Assembly: GCA_963727035.1 (NCBI GenBank)
Contig: CAVSEY010000011.1
Span: 1-64,000 of the forward strand
Source: Rhodoblastus sp963727035
GTDB taxonomy: Bacteria > Pseudomonadota > Alphaproteobacteria > Rhizobiales > Beijerinckiaceae
Length of the DNA: 64,000 nucleotides
Reading direction: 5' to 3'
The position numbers and the translations under genes were made by a program. The notes beneath the pieces are model-generated. The model was not told the DNA's origin and ran no database searches. It saw only the letters and a program-made list of their open reading frames with translations. The first letter of the stretch is position 1. The number at the start of each line of letters is the position of its first letter. Of this stretch, positions 54,273 through 63,219 are shown piece by piece.

Positions 54273-55625
54273 TCAGCCTTCCATGCCGCCGTTGGCGAGA
54301 AAATTCTCCAGCCAATGGATGTCATAGGCGCCGTCCTGAATGTCGGCGTTGCGCACCAGAGCGCGGAACAAGGGCAGAGTGGTCTCGATTCCGTCCACGA
54401 TGAATTCGTCGAGGGCGCGGCGCAGGCGCATCAGCGCCTCGATGCGGGTGCGCCCCTGCACGATCAGCTTGCCGACCAGAGAATCGTAATAGGGCGGGAT
54501 CGTATAGCCCTGATAAACGGCCGAATCGACGCGCACGCCGACGCCGCCCGGCGGGTGGTAATAGAGGATCTTGCCGGGCGAGGGGCGGAAGGTCGCCGGG
54601 TTTTCGGCGTTGATGCGGCATTCGATGGCGTGGCCGCGCAATTCGAGATCGGCCTGGGCGAAGCTCAGCGGCGCGCCGCTGGCGATCTTGATCTGCTCCA
54701 CCAGCAGGTCGAGCCCGGAAATCATTTCGGTGATCGGATGCTCGACCTGAATGCGGGTGTTCATCTCGATGAAGAAGAACTCGCCCTTCTCATACAGGAA
54801 CTCGATGGTTCCGGCGCCCGAATATTTCAGCTTGCGCATGGCCTCGGCGCAGATTTCGCCGATGCGGTTGCGCTGGTCCTGGTTCAGCGCCGGCGAGGGA
54901 GTCTCCTCGAGGACCTTCTGGTGGCGGCGCTGAAGCGAACAGTCGCGCTCGCCGACATGGACCGCGCGGCCATGGCCGTCGCCGAGGACCTGGATTTCGA
55001 TATGGCGCGGCTTTTCGAGATATTTTTCCAGATAGACCGCGTCGTCGCCGAAGGCGGCCTTGGCCTCGGCCCGGGCGACCGCCAGGGCCTCCGGCAGATC
55101 CTTGGCGGTCCGCGCGACCTTCATGCCGCGCCCGCCGCCGCCGGCCGCCGCCTTCACCAGCACCGGAAAGCCGATGTCCCCGGCGATGCGCATGGCCTCG
55201 TCGTCGTCGGTCACCCCGCCTTCCGAGCCCGGCACGCAGGGAATGCCGAGCGCGCGGGCGGTGCGCTTGGCCTCGATCTTGTCGCCCATGATGCGGATAT
55301 GTTCGGCCTTGGGGCCGATGAAGCCGATGCCGTGATCGGCCAGAATTTCGGCGAATTTGGCGTTTTCCGAGAGAAAGCCGTAGCCGGGATGGACGGCGTC
55401 GGCGCCGGTGATCTCGCAGGCCGCGAGCAAAGCCGGGATGTTGAGATAAGATTCGCGCGCCGCCGGCGGGCCGATGCACACCGATTCGTCGGCCAGCTTC
55501 ACATGCATGGCTTCGGCGTCGGCGGTCGAATGGACGGCGACGGTGGCGATCCCCAGCTCCTTCGCCGCGCGCAGGATGCGGAGGGCGATTTCGCCGCGAT
55601 TGGCGATCAGAATCTTTTCGAACAT
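54273..55625 (-). CDS. accC: acetyl-CoA carboxylase, biotin carboxylase subunit
   Basis: AccC carboxylates biotin on AccB using ATP and bicarbonate, the first step of fatty-acid synthesis. This 450-residue protein shows MFEKILIANRGEIALRILRA, the ATP-grasp glycine loop VKAAAGGGGRGMKVARTA, CSLQRRHQKVLEETPSPAL, and EFFFIEMNTRIQVEHPITEM with Glu/Asn/Arg of the active site. HAIECRINAENP also fits. Its ATG shares a base with the accB stop (TGATG at 55627-55623), so the two are translationally coupled. Confidence 0.97.
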   Translation of the reverse strand: MFEKILIANRGEIALRILRAAKELGIATVAVHSTADAEAMHVKLADESVCIGPPAARESYLNIPALLAACEITGADAVHPGYGFLSENAKFAEILADHGIGFIGPKAEHIRIMGDKIEAKRTARALGIPCVPGSEGGVTDDDEAMRIAGDIGFPVLVKAAAGGGGRGMKVARTAKDLPEALAVARAEAKAAFGDDAVYLEKYLEKPRHIEIQVLGDGHGRAVHVGERDCSLQRRHQKVLEETPSPALNQDQRNRIGEICAEAMRKLKYSGAGTIEFLYEKGEFFFIEMNTRIQVEHPITEMISGLDLLVEQIKIASGAPLSFAQADLELRGHAIECRINAENPATFRPSPGKILYYHPPGGVGVRVDSAVYQGYTIPPYYDSLVGKLIVQGRTRIEALMRLRRALDEFIVDGIETTLPLFRALVRNADIQDGAYDIHWLENFLANGGMEG

Positions 55626-56144
55626 CAGGAAATTACCAGCAGGGGCTGGTCATATTCGACCGGCTGGCCGTCCTCGATCAGAATGGCGGTCACCGTGCCG
55701 GTCTTGTGCGAGACAATGTCGTTGAAGGTCTTCATCGCCTCGACCAGCAGCACTTTCTGGCCGGCGGTCACATGCAGGCCGATCTCGATGAAAGGCTTGG
55801 CGTCGGGGCTTGGGCGCAGATAGACCGTGCCGACCATCGGCGATTTCAGCGCGTCGGCGTGGTCGAAAGCCGGCGCCGCGGCTTCTGCGGCGGGCGCGTG
55901 ATGATGGGCGGCGGGCGCGGGGGCATGGAAGGGAACATGCGTCGGCGCATGGACCACCTGCCGGCGCGATGAAGCTCGCCTGGCGCGCCACCCTGATCCG
56001 CAGATCGCCCTTTTCCACCTCGATCTCGGTCAGATCGGTCTCGCTCAACAGGGTCGCGATTTCGCGCACCAGTTTGGAGTCGATCTTTTCGGAGCTTTGG
56101 CCGGCTCGCGTGGTTTTGGCGGCGGAGGCGCTTGTTCTGCTCAT
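55625..56144 (-). pseudogene. accB: acetyl-CoA carboxylase biotin carboxyl carrier protein, one-base frameshift
   Basis: The N-terminus reads KIDSKLVREIATLLSETDLT and VEKGDLRIRVARQA in one frame. At about 55960-55975 an extra base shifts it. The rest continues in the other frame: QVVHAPTHVPFHAPAPAAHH (a flexible Ala/Pro/His linker), then the biotinyl domain SPMVGTVYLRPSPDAKPFIE and LLVEAMKTFNDI, with the biotinylated Lys in EAMK. One base removed gives 172 residues, a normal AccB. The gene is essential and accC follows directly, so a sequence error is far likelier than a real loss. Confidence 0.92.
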
Positions 56145-56420
56145 TAATTCGGGCCTTCGTGAAATTTGACGGGCCTTCGGCGCGTCCCGCGAGGCGCAAA
56201 AAGCGACAGATTCGCGCGACTGTTTCGCACCAGGGGAGTCTCGGCGTCTGCTCTTAATCTGTTTAGCACGGCTTTTGAAGGGTCATAATCGCGCATCGCG
56301 CCGCGCGGAACTTATCCCCAGTTGAAGCGAAGCTTGTTTTTGCGGGGTGCGCGCACTAGTTTGACAGGGAAAGAGTGCGTTTCCCCGCAGGGACGCAGGC
56401 TGTTTGGGAGGTTCGCCGTC

Positions 56421-56663
56421 ATGGGCGGTATGTCGTTGATTCATTGGCTGCTCGTTGGCGCGGTCGTCCTTATCCTGTTCGGCGGCAAGGGCAAGATTTC
56501 GGACATCATGGGCGACGTCGCCAAGGGCGTCAAAGCTTTCAAGAAGGGCCTCGCCGACGACGAGCCGGCGTCCCCCGCCCGGGCCGCCGAGACGCCGCAC
56601 ACGATCGAACATCAGGCGACGACGCCGATGGAGGCTTCGCGCGACGTCAACAAGGCGGGTTGA
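56421..56663 (+). CDS. tatA: Sec-independent protein translocase subunit TatA
   Basis: This 80-residue protein has an N-terminal helix MGGMSLIHWLLVGAVVLILF, the FGGKGKISDIMGDVAKGVKA hinge and amphipathic helix, and an acidic tail. It polymerises to form the Tat pore for folded proteins. ATG 56421 follows GGGAGG at a good distance; the longer frame start has no homology. It heads the tatABC operon, 103 bp before tatB. The 276 bp upstream, shared with the divergent accB, should hold both promoters. Confidence 0.94.
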   Translation: MGGMSLIHWLLVGAVVLILFGGKGKISDIMGDVAKGVKAFKKGLADDEPASPARAAETPHTIEHQATTPMEASRDVNKAG

Positions 56664-56766
56664 GCCCATTCCGGCTTTTTCGCTACATTTCGTCAATCGC
56701 GAAAGATTTGACGCGCTTTTACCCCTCTAGCGATCGGCGCGGGGCGCGGTCGCCGGCGAGGCTTCG

Positions 56767-57195
56767 ATGTTCGATTTCGATGTGGGCAAGCTGCTGCTGA
56801 TCGGCGTCGTGGCCCTGATCTTCATTCCGCCCAAGGACCTGCCCGAGGCCTTGCGCATGCTCGGCCGCCTGGTCGGACAGGCCCGACGCATGGCGACCGA
56901 ATTCCAGAGCCAGTTCCATGAAGCGCTGCGCGAGGCCGAATTGACGGAAATTCGCGACGGGCTGAACGACCTGAAGCAAAAGACGTCGATGGAAGGCGCG
57001 CTCAGCCGCGTCGCCGACATGCTGGAGGCGCCGGCCGCGCCAAAAGCCGAGGCTTCGGCCGAGACGCCGGCCGCGACCGAAAAGCCGGCTCCCACGGGGC
57101 TCATCATTGTCGAGGATCAGCCGGAGCCTGTCGCGCCGGCGCCGGAGCCCGTCGCGCCGGCGCCCGAATCGCCGCAGGCCGGGAAGCCCGCATGA
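56767..57195 (+). CDS. tatB: Sec-independent protein translocase subunit TatB
   Basis: This 142-residue protein begins MFDFDVGKLLLIGVVALIFI followed by PPKDLPEALRMLGRLVGQAR. A single membrane helix with Glu/Asp-free interior, the PP/P hinge and a long amphipathic helix are characteristic. The C-terminus is a Pro/Ala-rich tail with tandem PEPVAPAPEP units. TatB binds TatC and receives twin-arginine substrates. The stop overlaps tatC by 4 bases (ATGA). Confidence 0.94.
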   Translation: MFDFDVGKLLLIGVVALIFIPPKDLPEALRMLGRLVGQARRMATEFQSQFHEALREAELTEIRDGLNDLKQKTSMEGALSRVADMLEAPAAPKAEASAETPAATEKPAPTGLIIVEDQPEPVAPAPEPVAPAPESPQAGKPA

Positions 57196-57974
57196 CCCAG
57201 GCCGATATCGACGCCACCAAGGCGCCCCTGATCGATCATCTGATCGAATTGCGCGCGCGGCTGATCAAGGCTCTGGTCGCCTTTCTGATCGCTTTCGTCG
57301 TCTGTTTCTATTTCTCGCACCAGATCTACAACATCCTGCTCCAGCCCTATGTCCGGGTGGTCGGAGTCGAGAACGCCAAGCTCATCGCCACCCATTTCCT
57401 GGAGCAATTCCTCACCCAGTTGAAATTGTCGATGTTCGGCGCCGGATTCATCGCCTTTCCGATCATCGCGCTCCAGATCTATAAATTCGTCGCGCCGGGC
57501 CTCTACGGCCATGAGCGGCGCGCCTTCGCGCCTTATCTCGTCGCGACGCCGACCCTGTTCTTCCTCGGCGCGCTGCTGGTCTATTACGCGGTCATGCCCT
57601 TTCTGATCCGCTTTTCGGTGAGTTTCCAGCAATTGAACGTCAAGGGCGAGCCGACCATCGAACTTCTGCCCAAGGTCGACGAATATCTGTCGCTGATCAT
57701 GACCCTGATCTTCGCCTTTGGCGTCGCCTTCCAGCTTCCGGTGATCCTGACCTTGCTCGGCCAGGCCGGAATCATCGACCAGGCTTTTCTGAAAGCGAAG
57801 CGGCGCTATGCGATCGTCCTGATCACGGTGGTCGCGGCGATTCTGACGCCGCCCGACCTGATTTCGATGATCTCCCTTGTCCTTCCCATGGCGCTTCTTT
57901 ACGAAGGCGCCGTATTCGCGGTGGGGATGATCGAAAAGAATCGCGCCGCTGCGAAGCCCGATCCAAATGGGTGA
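57192..57974 (+). CDS. tatC: Sec-independent protein translocase subunit TatC
   Basis: This 260-residue protein has six membrane helices. LIDHLIELRARLIKALVAFL carries the conserved HLxELRxR of TatC. LEQFLTQLKLSMFGAGFIAF, YKFVAPGLYGHERRAFAPYL (the FVxPGLYxxER motif) and FAFGVAFQLPVILTLLGQAG follow. It recognises the twin-arginine signal. It overlaps tatB and is followed by an intergenic repeat, then serS. Confidence 0.96.
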   Translation: MTQADIDATKAPLIDHLIELRARLIKALVAFLIAFVVCFYFSHQIYNILLQPYVRVVGVENAKLIATHFLEQFLTQLKLSMFGAGFIAFPIIALQIYKFVAPGLYGHERRAFAPYLVATPTLFFLGALLVYYAVMPFLIRFSVSFQQLNVKGEPTIELLPKVDEYLSLIMTLIFAFGVAFQLPVILTLLGQAGIIDQAFLKAKRRYAIVLITVVAAILTPPDLISMISLVLPMALLYEGAVFAVGMIEKNRAAAKPDPNG

Positions 57975-57984
57975 AGTCGGGCTG

Positions 57985-58075
57985 CAAACTGCGGTTTTCT
58001 GCGCTCCGATGCTCACGTACAAAAGTACGCTCCGCTTCGGTGCTCTTAAACCGCCGTTTTCGCCTCGACTTGACC
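57985..58075. repeat. intergenic repeat between tatC and serS
   Basis: aaactgcggttttctgcgct ... ttaaaccgccgttttcgc form a loose inverted pair around cgtacaaaagtacg, a 14-bp palindrome. gctccgatgctc and gcttcggtgctc are near-direct repeats beside it. Similar cgctccg-tgctcacgtac elements are common between genes in alphaproteobacteria (established knowledge). Confidence 0.55.
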
Positions 58076-58118
58076 CATTTTCATTCGGTCTTCGTCCCTA
58101 GACTGCGGAAGTAGTGGC

Positions 58119-59540
58119 ATGCACGACATCAAATCGATCCGCGACGACGCGCAGGCTTTTCGCGCCGACCTTCTGCGCCGCAAGCCGGACGAGGCCGCCG
58201 CCGACGCCTTGATCGCCCGCCTGTTCGCGCTCGACGACGCCCGCCGCGCCGCGATCGCCAAGGCTCAAGGCGCGCAGGAGCGCCGCAACGCCGCTTCAAA
58301 GGAAATCGGCGCGGCGATGAAGGCCAAGGACATGGCCCTCGCCGAGAAGCTGAAGCAGGAAGTCGCCGATCTCAAGAGCTCGATGGGCGAGATCGAGGCG
58401 CAGGAGCGCGCCGCCATCGCGGCGCTGGAGGCCGAGCTTGCCGCGATTCCCAACCGGCCGCTGCCCGAGGTTCCGCAAGGCGCCGACGAGAACGACAATG
58501 TCGAAATCCGCAAGGTTGGCGACAAGCCGGCCTTTCCCGAGGGTTTTACGCCGAAAGAGCATTTCGACGATCGGCGAAAGCCTGAAGATGATGGATTTCG
58601 AGGCGGCGGCGCGCATGTCCGGCGCGCGTTTCGTCGTGCTCAAGGGCAGACTGGCGCGGCTGGAGCGCGCGCTCGCCCAGTTCATGCTCGACCTGCACAC
58701 GGAAGAACATGGCTATCAGGAAGTCGCGCCGCCGCTGCTGGTGCGCGACCAGGCCATGTTCGGCACGGCGCAACTGCCGAAATTCAAGGACGACCAGTTC
58801 GCGGCGCTCGGCCTCATTCCGGTCGAGGGATTGAAGGAGGCGCTGGCCGGCGTCGAGGCGGCGGCGCAAGGCGGCGACCTCGCGGCGCAGGTCGCGGCGA
58901 CGCCCAAGGCCGAAAGTTTTGACACCGAACATTTCTGGCTCATTCCCACGGCCGAAGTGCCGCTGACCAATCTGGTCCGCGAGCAGATATCTGGACGACG
59001 CTGTCGCTGCCCTTGCGCATGACCGCCGGCACGGCCTGTTTTCGCGCCGAGGCCGGCGCGGCGGGGCGCGACACGCGCGGCATCATCCGCCAGCATCAGT
59101 TCACCAAGGTCGAACTGGTCTCGATCACGACGCCGGAGCAATCCCTCGCCGAGCATGAGCGCATGACGTCTTGCGCCGAGGAAGTGCTGAAAAGGCTCGG
59201 GCTGGCCTATCGCGTGGTGCTGCTCTGCACCGGCGACATGGGCTTCGCCTCGCAGAAAACCTATGACATCGAGGTCTGGCTGCCGGGGCAAAACCGCTAT
59301 CGCGAAATCTCGTCCTGCTCGGTCTGCGGCGATTTTCAGGCGCGGCGCATGGGCGCGCGCTATCGCCCCATGGAAGGCAAAGGCGCGCGCTTCGTCCACA
59401 CGCTCAACGGCTCGGGCGTGGCGGTTGGCCGCGCTTTGGTCGCGGTGCTGGAGAATTACCAGAATCCGGACGGCTCGGTGACGGTGCCGGAGGTTTTGCG
59501 GCCCTATATGGGCGGGCTGGAGAGAATTTCGCCGGCGTGA
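58119..59540 (+). pseudogene. serS: seryl-tRNA synthetase, frame broken at two or three points
   Basis: SerS charges tRNA-Ser (class II). The N-terminal coiled-coil arm MHDIKSIRDDAQAFRADLLR through PRPLPEV-like NRPLPEVPQGADENDNVEIR is in frame one up to EGFTPKEHFD (about 58570). One extra base moves it to IGESLKMMDFEAAARMSGAR (motif 1 region) and WLIPTAEVPLTNLVREQI. Between about 58985 and 59010 further shifts lead to LPLRMTAGTACFRAEAGAAG (motif 2) and RDTRGIIRQHQFTKVELVSI. Motif 3 is LNGSGVAVGRALVAVLENYQ. All parts are present and collinear. Since the gene is essential and single-copy in most bacteria, these are probably sequencing errors. Confidence 0.93.
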
Positions 59541-59592
59541 GCGCCGCTGCGTTGCCGTCACAGCAGAAGCCGACATCTCTTGAGACAGGCTG

Positions 59593-59681
59593 CGTCATTG
59601 CGAGAAGCGAAGCGACGAAGCAATCCAAGGGACATTTCAACAGGCTGAAAGGTGGATTGCTTCGCTCCGCTCGCAACGACG
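59593..59681. repeat. REP-like palindrome between serS and surE
   Basis: The left arm (59593-59627) begins cgtcattgcgag and ends gaagcaatcca. The right arm (59653-59681) begins tggattgcttcg and ends cgcaacgacg. The two are inverted copies around about 25 bp. This cgtcattgcgag-type element is a well-known dispersed intergenic repeat of alphaproteobacteria. Confidence 0.85.
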
Positions 59682-59773
59682 CCGCCGCCGATGCGCTGTT
59701 CGCGCCCAAAAAAGCTGTTTCCCGCCGACGCCCGCGCTATAAGGCATCCGGATTTCGAATCGGACGGACAGCG

Positions 59774-60526
59774 ATGCGCATTCTGATCACCAATGACGAC
59801 GGCGTCCACGCGCTGGGGCTCAAAGTGCTTGAACGCATCGCCAAGAGCCTTACCGACGACGTCGTGGTGGTTGCGCCGGAGAGCGATCAGTCGGGCGTCG
59901 CGCATTCTCTGTCGCTGTCCGACCCGCTGCGCCTGCGCAAGATCACCGACCGTCATTATGCGGTGAAGGGCACGCCGACCGACTGCGTCATCATGGGCGT
60001 CCGCAAGCTGATGATCGACAACCCGCCGGACCTGATCCTTTCCGGCGTCAACAAGGGCCAGAACGTCGCCGAGGACGTGACCTATTCCGGCACCATCGCC
60101 GGGGCGATGGAAGGCACATTGCTTGGCGTTCCCTCGATCGCGCTGTCACAATGCTACTCGCCGGCGGGCACGCCCTGGGAATGCGCCGAGACGCTCGCGC
60201 CCGAGCTGATCCGGCAAATCGTGGCGCGCGGCTTTCCGCCCGGCGTGCTGATCAATGTCAATTTTCCGGCTTGCGAGCCTTCGGCGGTGCAGGGCGTGAG
60301 TCTGGCGCGGCAGGGCCGGCGCGCGCAGGAGTTGATGAAGATCGAGGCGCGGTTCGACGGGCGCGGCAATCCCTATTACTGGATCGCCTTCGAGCGGCCG
60401 CGATTCAAGGCGGGCGAAGGCACCGATCTGGAGGCCGTGGCGCAGAACCGCATTTCGGTGACGCCGCTGCGGCTCGACCTGACCGACGATCCGGCGCTTG
60501 CCCATTTCGCCGGCGCTTTCGGCTGA
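59774..60526 (+). CDS. surE: 5'/3'-nucleotidase SurE
   Basis: This 250-residue metal-dependent phosphatase dephosphorylates nucleoside monophosphates and helps stationary-phase survival. MRILITNDDGVHALGLKVLE holds the metal-binding Asp-Asp pair. VVVVAPESDQSGVAHSLSLS, VKGTPTDCVIMG and DLILSGVNKGQNVAEDVTYS are the family motifs. I chose ATG 59774; upstream in-frame codons are the REP-like repeat. It is followed 7 bp later by pcm, the usual damage-repair pair. Confidence 0.96.
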   Translation: MRILITNDDGVHALGLKVLERIAKSLTDDVVVVAPESDQSGVAHSLSLSDPLRLRKITDRHYAVKGTPTDCVIMGVRKLMIDNPPDLILSGVNKGQNVAEDVTYSGTIAGAMEGTLLGVPSIALSQCYSPAGTPWECAETLAPELIRQIVARGFPPGVLINVNFPACEPSAVQGVSLARQGRRAQELMKIEARFDGRGNPYYWIAFERPRFKAGEGTDLEAVAQNRISVTPLRLDLTDDPALAHFAGAFG

Positions 60527-60533
60527 CCCCCCG

Positions 60534-61242
60534 ATGGCGCAGCCGCCCAGTGCCTTCCCCTCGATCATGCCTTCGGCGCGAGCGGAGGCCAAGGCCCAGC
60601 TCTTGATGCGGCTGCGCGCGCGCGGCGACGTCGATCTGGCGCTGTTGCGGGCGATGGAGGCCGCGCCGCGCGAAAATTTCGTCGGCCCGGCGTTCGCCGA
60701 TCTCGCCTTGCGCGATGTCGCCGTTCCCTTGTCCTTCGGCCAGACCATGGAATCGCCGTCCTCGCTGGCGCGGATGATTGTGGCGCTCGATCCCCGGCCC
60801 GGCAGCCGCATCCTGGAAATCGGCGCAGGCTCCGGCTTTTCGGCCAAGGTTTTGGCGATGCTCGGCCGCGAGGTGGTGAGCGTCGATTGCTTCGAGCGTC
60901 TGGCGCTGGACGCGCGGGCGCGGCTGGAGCGGCTTGGGGTCGCCAATGTCGCGGTGATCTGGGCCGACGGTTTCGAGCTTTCCCCGTCCTACGGCCTGTT
61001 CGACCGCATCCTCGTCCACAGCCGCCTTCGACGAGATTCCTTCCGCCATCGCGGGCGCGCTCGCGGAAGGCGGGGTTCTGGTCGGCCCGCGCTTTCGTGC
61101 GGGGCAGGAGGCTTGCGAACTGGTCCGCCTCGACCGCGTCGCCTCGGGCGCCCTCGAAGAGCGCATTCTCGGCGCCTGGCGGGCGCAACGCCTGTTGCGC
61201 GGCGTGTTCAGCGATCGTGGGAGCCTTCTCCGACCAGACTGA
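60534..61242 (+). pseudogene. pcm: protein-L-isoaspartate O-methyltransferase, one-base frameshift
   Basis: Pcm repairs isoaspartyl residues using SAM. ENFVGPAFADLALRDVAVPL and SFGQTMESPSSLARMIVAL open the fold; ILEIGAGSGFSAKVLAMLG is motif I. At about 61017-61022 an extra base follows FDRILVH. The continuation AAFDEIPSAIAGALAEGGVL then VGPRFRAGQEACELVRLDRV is in the next frame and ends SDRGSLLRPD at 61242. With the base removed the protein has 235 residues. The last codons and the stop lie inside the left arm of a 31-bp inverted repeat, so the original C-terminus may have been replaced. Confidence 0.88.
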
Positions 61243-61484
61243 CGCAATCTGTTCGCTTTCGGGGAGACGATCCGGCAGGCGCGCGCCGAAGAGCGCATCG
61301 GGGATGCGGTCGAGGCGCGCGCCGCACCGGGCGTCCGCCGAAAGCGAACCCTTCGGGCCGGGGGCTTTCGCGCCGTAGCCGCGTCGTGCGGCTCGGCCGT
61401 GTCCCCGACACGGCCGTCGCCACCCTCCTTGCCACGGCGCGAAATCCCCTCGGCAGATTGCGCCAGTCTGGTCGGAGAAGGCTC
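61221..61484. mobile_element. MITE-like element bounded by 31-bp inverted repeats
   Basis: Arms at 61221-61251 and 61454-61484 are reverse complements at 30 of 31 positions (gagccttctccgaccagact... at the left). The 202-bp interior is non-coding, starts and ends with further partial pairing (ttcgctttcgg / ccgaaagcga), and contains the hairpin ggccgtgtc-ccc-gacacggcc near 61400. No transposase is encoded. I see no clear target duplication (gatcgtgg / aaagtcta). A non-autonomous transposon is the simplest reading; a large transcript hairpin is the alternative. Confidence 0.6.
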
Positions 61485-61603
61485 AAAGTCTAACGAATTG
61501 CTTTCGATTTCGGATTTGCTGAATAAAGATTCATCTTAAACGCTCCTTTAACCGCCCTGCGCTTAGATTGCGTCTGTTGGTTAAAGCGTGGGTGGGATGC
61601 GTA

Positions 61604-63121
61604 ATGAGTGCTGGGATTAAGATTTCCGGAAGCGCGTTCCGGGTGGCCCTGGTCGGCGTGGCCACGATCCTGTTGGGCGGGTGTTCCGACACCGGCCAAT
61701 TCGGCAATTCGTTCGGAACGCCATATGCCAGTTCCAATCCGCGCGTCGATCGAACGCCGACAGGCTCCATCGATTCCGCGCCGTCGCCGATGACGAAGGT
61801 CTCGAACTTCTTTTCGGACACGTTCCGGCCCTTCGATTCCGCGCCGGCGCCGGCCATGCCTCAGTCCAGGCGCGCCGCGGCCTATCGCGCGCCGGAAAAT
61901 GATCATCCCGTTCCGCCCGAGCCGATCGCCAGCGCCCCCCTCGCGCCGGCGACCCGGTCCGCGATTTACTCCGCGCCCGCGCCGGTCGCTGCTCCGGCGC
62001 CGCATGCGACCTACGCCCTGCGCGCCAACCCCAATTCCGTCGGCGGCTGGACCGCCGACGGCGGCACGCCGGTCGTCGTCGCCCAGGGCGAAAACGCCGA
62101 GATCATCGCCCAGCGCTATGGCGTGCCGGTCGCGACCCTGCTCACGGTCAACGGCTATTCGGCCCACGCCCAACTGTCGCCGGGCTCCCGGCTGACCATC
62201 CCGGTCTATCGGGCCAAGGGCGGGCGGATCGCGGCGGCTGCTCCTGCGCCTGTGGCGCCCGTGGCGCGCCATGCGCCCGAACGGGTCGCGCGGGTGGAAA
62301 ATCGGCGCATCGCTCCGCGTTCGCTGGTCGGCGAGGAACTGGCCCAGACCAGGAAAAGCGAACACCTGCGCTGGAGCGAGGGCAAACAATCCGCCAAAAC
62401 CGCGGCGCTGTCCCCCGCCGACGCCCGCAAGGCCAAGAAGGCCGCGCGCCTCGCGCAGGAACAAGCCACCCAAGAGAAGGCCGGCCAAGAGAAGGCCACC
62501 CAAGAGCAAGCCGCCCAAGAGACGGCGGCGCAGGCGAAGGCCGCCAAGGCGGCTCGCCTCGCCCAGCTCAAGGCGGCAAAGGAAAAGACCCACGTCGCCG
62601 CCGCCGCAAAGGCCGCGCCGCCCGCCGCTCCGGCCAAACTCGCGCGGACCGCTTCGGCCGCCCCGGTCGACAACATGCCGGTCGTCAAGAACGACACCGG
62701 CGCGACGGCGAGCTTGCCGCCTCCGGCCATGTCCGCCTCGTCCGACTCCGCCGATCCGGAATTCCGCTGGCCGGCGCGCGGCCGCGTGATCCAGGGTTTC
62801 GGGTCGGGCGGCAATGACGGCATCAATATCGCGGTGCCCGAGGGCACGCAGGTCAAGGCGGCCGAAAGCGGCACGGTCGTCTATGCCGGCAGCGAGCTCA
62901 AGGGCTATGGCAATCTCGTGCTGATCCGCCATCCCAACGGCTTCGTCTCGGCTTACGCCAACAACGGCTCGCTGGAGGTCAAGCGCGGCCAGACCGTCCG
63001 GCGCGGCCAGACCGTCGCCCTGTCCGGCCAGAGCGGCGACGTCGCCTCGCCCCAGCTCCATTTCGAGCTGCGCAAGGGCTCGAAGCCGGTCGATCCCTCC
63101 AAATTTCTGGCGGGGCTTTAG
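61604..63121 (+). CDS. nlpD: LysM/degenerate-M23 lipoprotein, NlpD-like amidase activator
   Basis: This 505-residue protein has a lipoprotein signal FRVALVGVATILLGGC with Cys at the lipobox. A Pro/Ser-rich linker follows, then LysM (VVVAQGENAEIIAQRYGVPV and TLLTVNGYSAHAQLSPGSRL), an Ala/Lys/Gln-rich coiled segment (QEKAGQEKATQEQAAQETAA), and a LytM domain. In that domain the zinc ligands are replaced: GNDGINIAVP stands for HxxxD, and PQLHFELRKG has Gln instead of the first His of HxH. It therefore probably activates an AmiC-like amidase instead of cutting peptidoglycan. ATG 61604 follows GGGTGGGATGC. Its position after serS-surE-pcm is conserved in alphaproteobacteria. Confidence 0.88.
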   Translation: MSAGIKISGSAFRVALVGVATILLGGCSDTGQFGNSFGTPYASSNPRVDRTPTGSIDSAPSPMTKVSNFFSDTFRPFDSAPAPAMPQSRRAAAYRAPENDHPVPPEPIASAPLAPATRSAIYSAPAPVAAPAPHATYALRANPNSVGGWTADGGTPVVVAQGENAEIIAQRYGVPVATLLTVNGYSAHAQLSPGSRLTIPVYRAKGGRIAAAAPAPVAPVARHAPERVARVENRRIAPRSLVGEELAQTRKSEHLRWSEGKQSAKTAALSPADARKAKKAARLAQEQATQEKAGQEKATQEQAAQETAAQAKAAKAARLAQLKAAKEKTHVAAAAKAAPPAAPAKLARTASAAPVDNMPVVKNDTGATASLPPPAMSASSDSADPEFRWPARGRVIQGFGSGGNDGINIAVPEGTQVKAAESGTVVYAGSELKGYGNLVLIRHPNGFVSAYANNGSLEVKRGQTVRRGQTVALSGQSGDVASPQLHFELRKGSKPVDPSKFLAGL

Positions 63122-63219
63122 CATTCCTTCTCTGAACCGCGAGACACGGCAGAGAAGGCGCGGGGGCGACCGGGTCCAAAGCAAGGCCCGCGTCGCCCCT
63201 TTCCATTGGCTTCCCCCGG

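Noticed and set aside
58119..59540. Programmed frameshifting in serS
   Set aside because: No slippery heptamer or downstream stem is evident at the breaks, several breaks occur, and no serS is known to use frameshifting. Sequence error is simpler.
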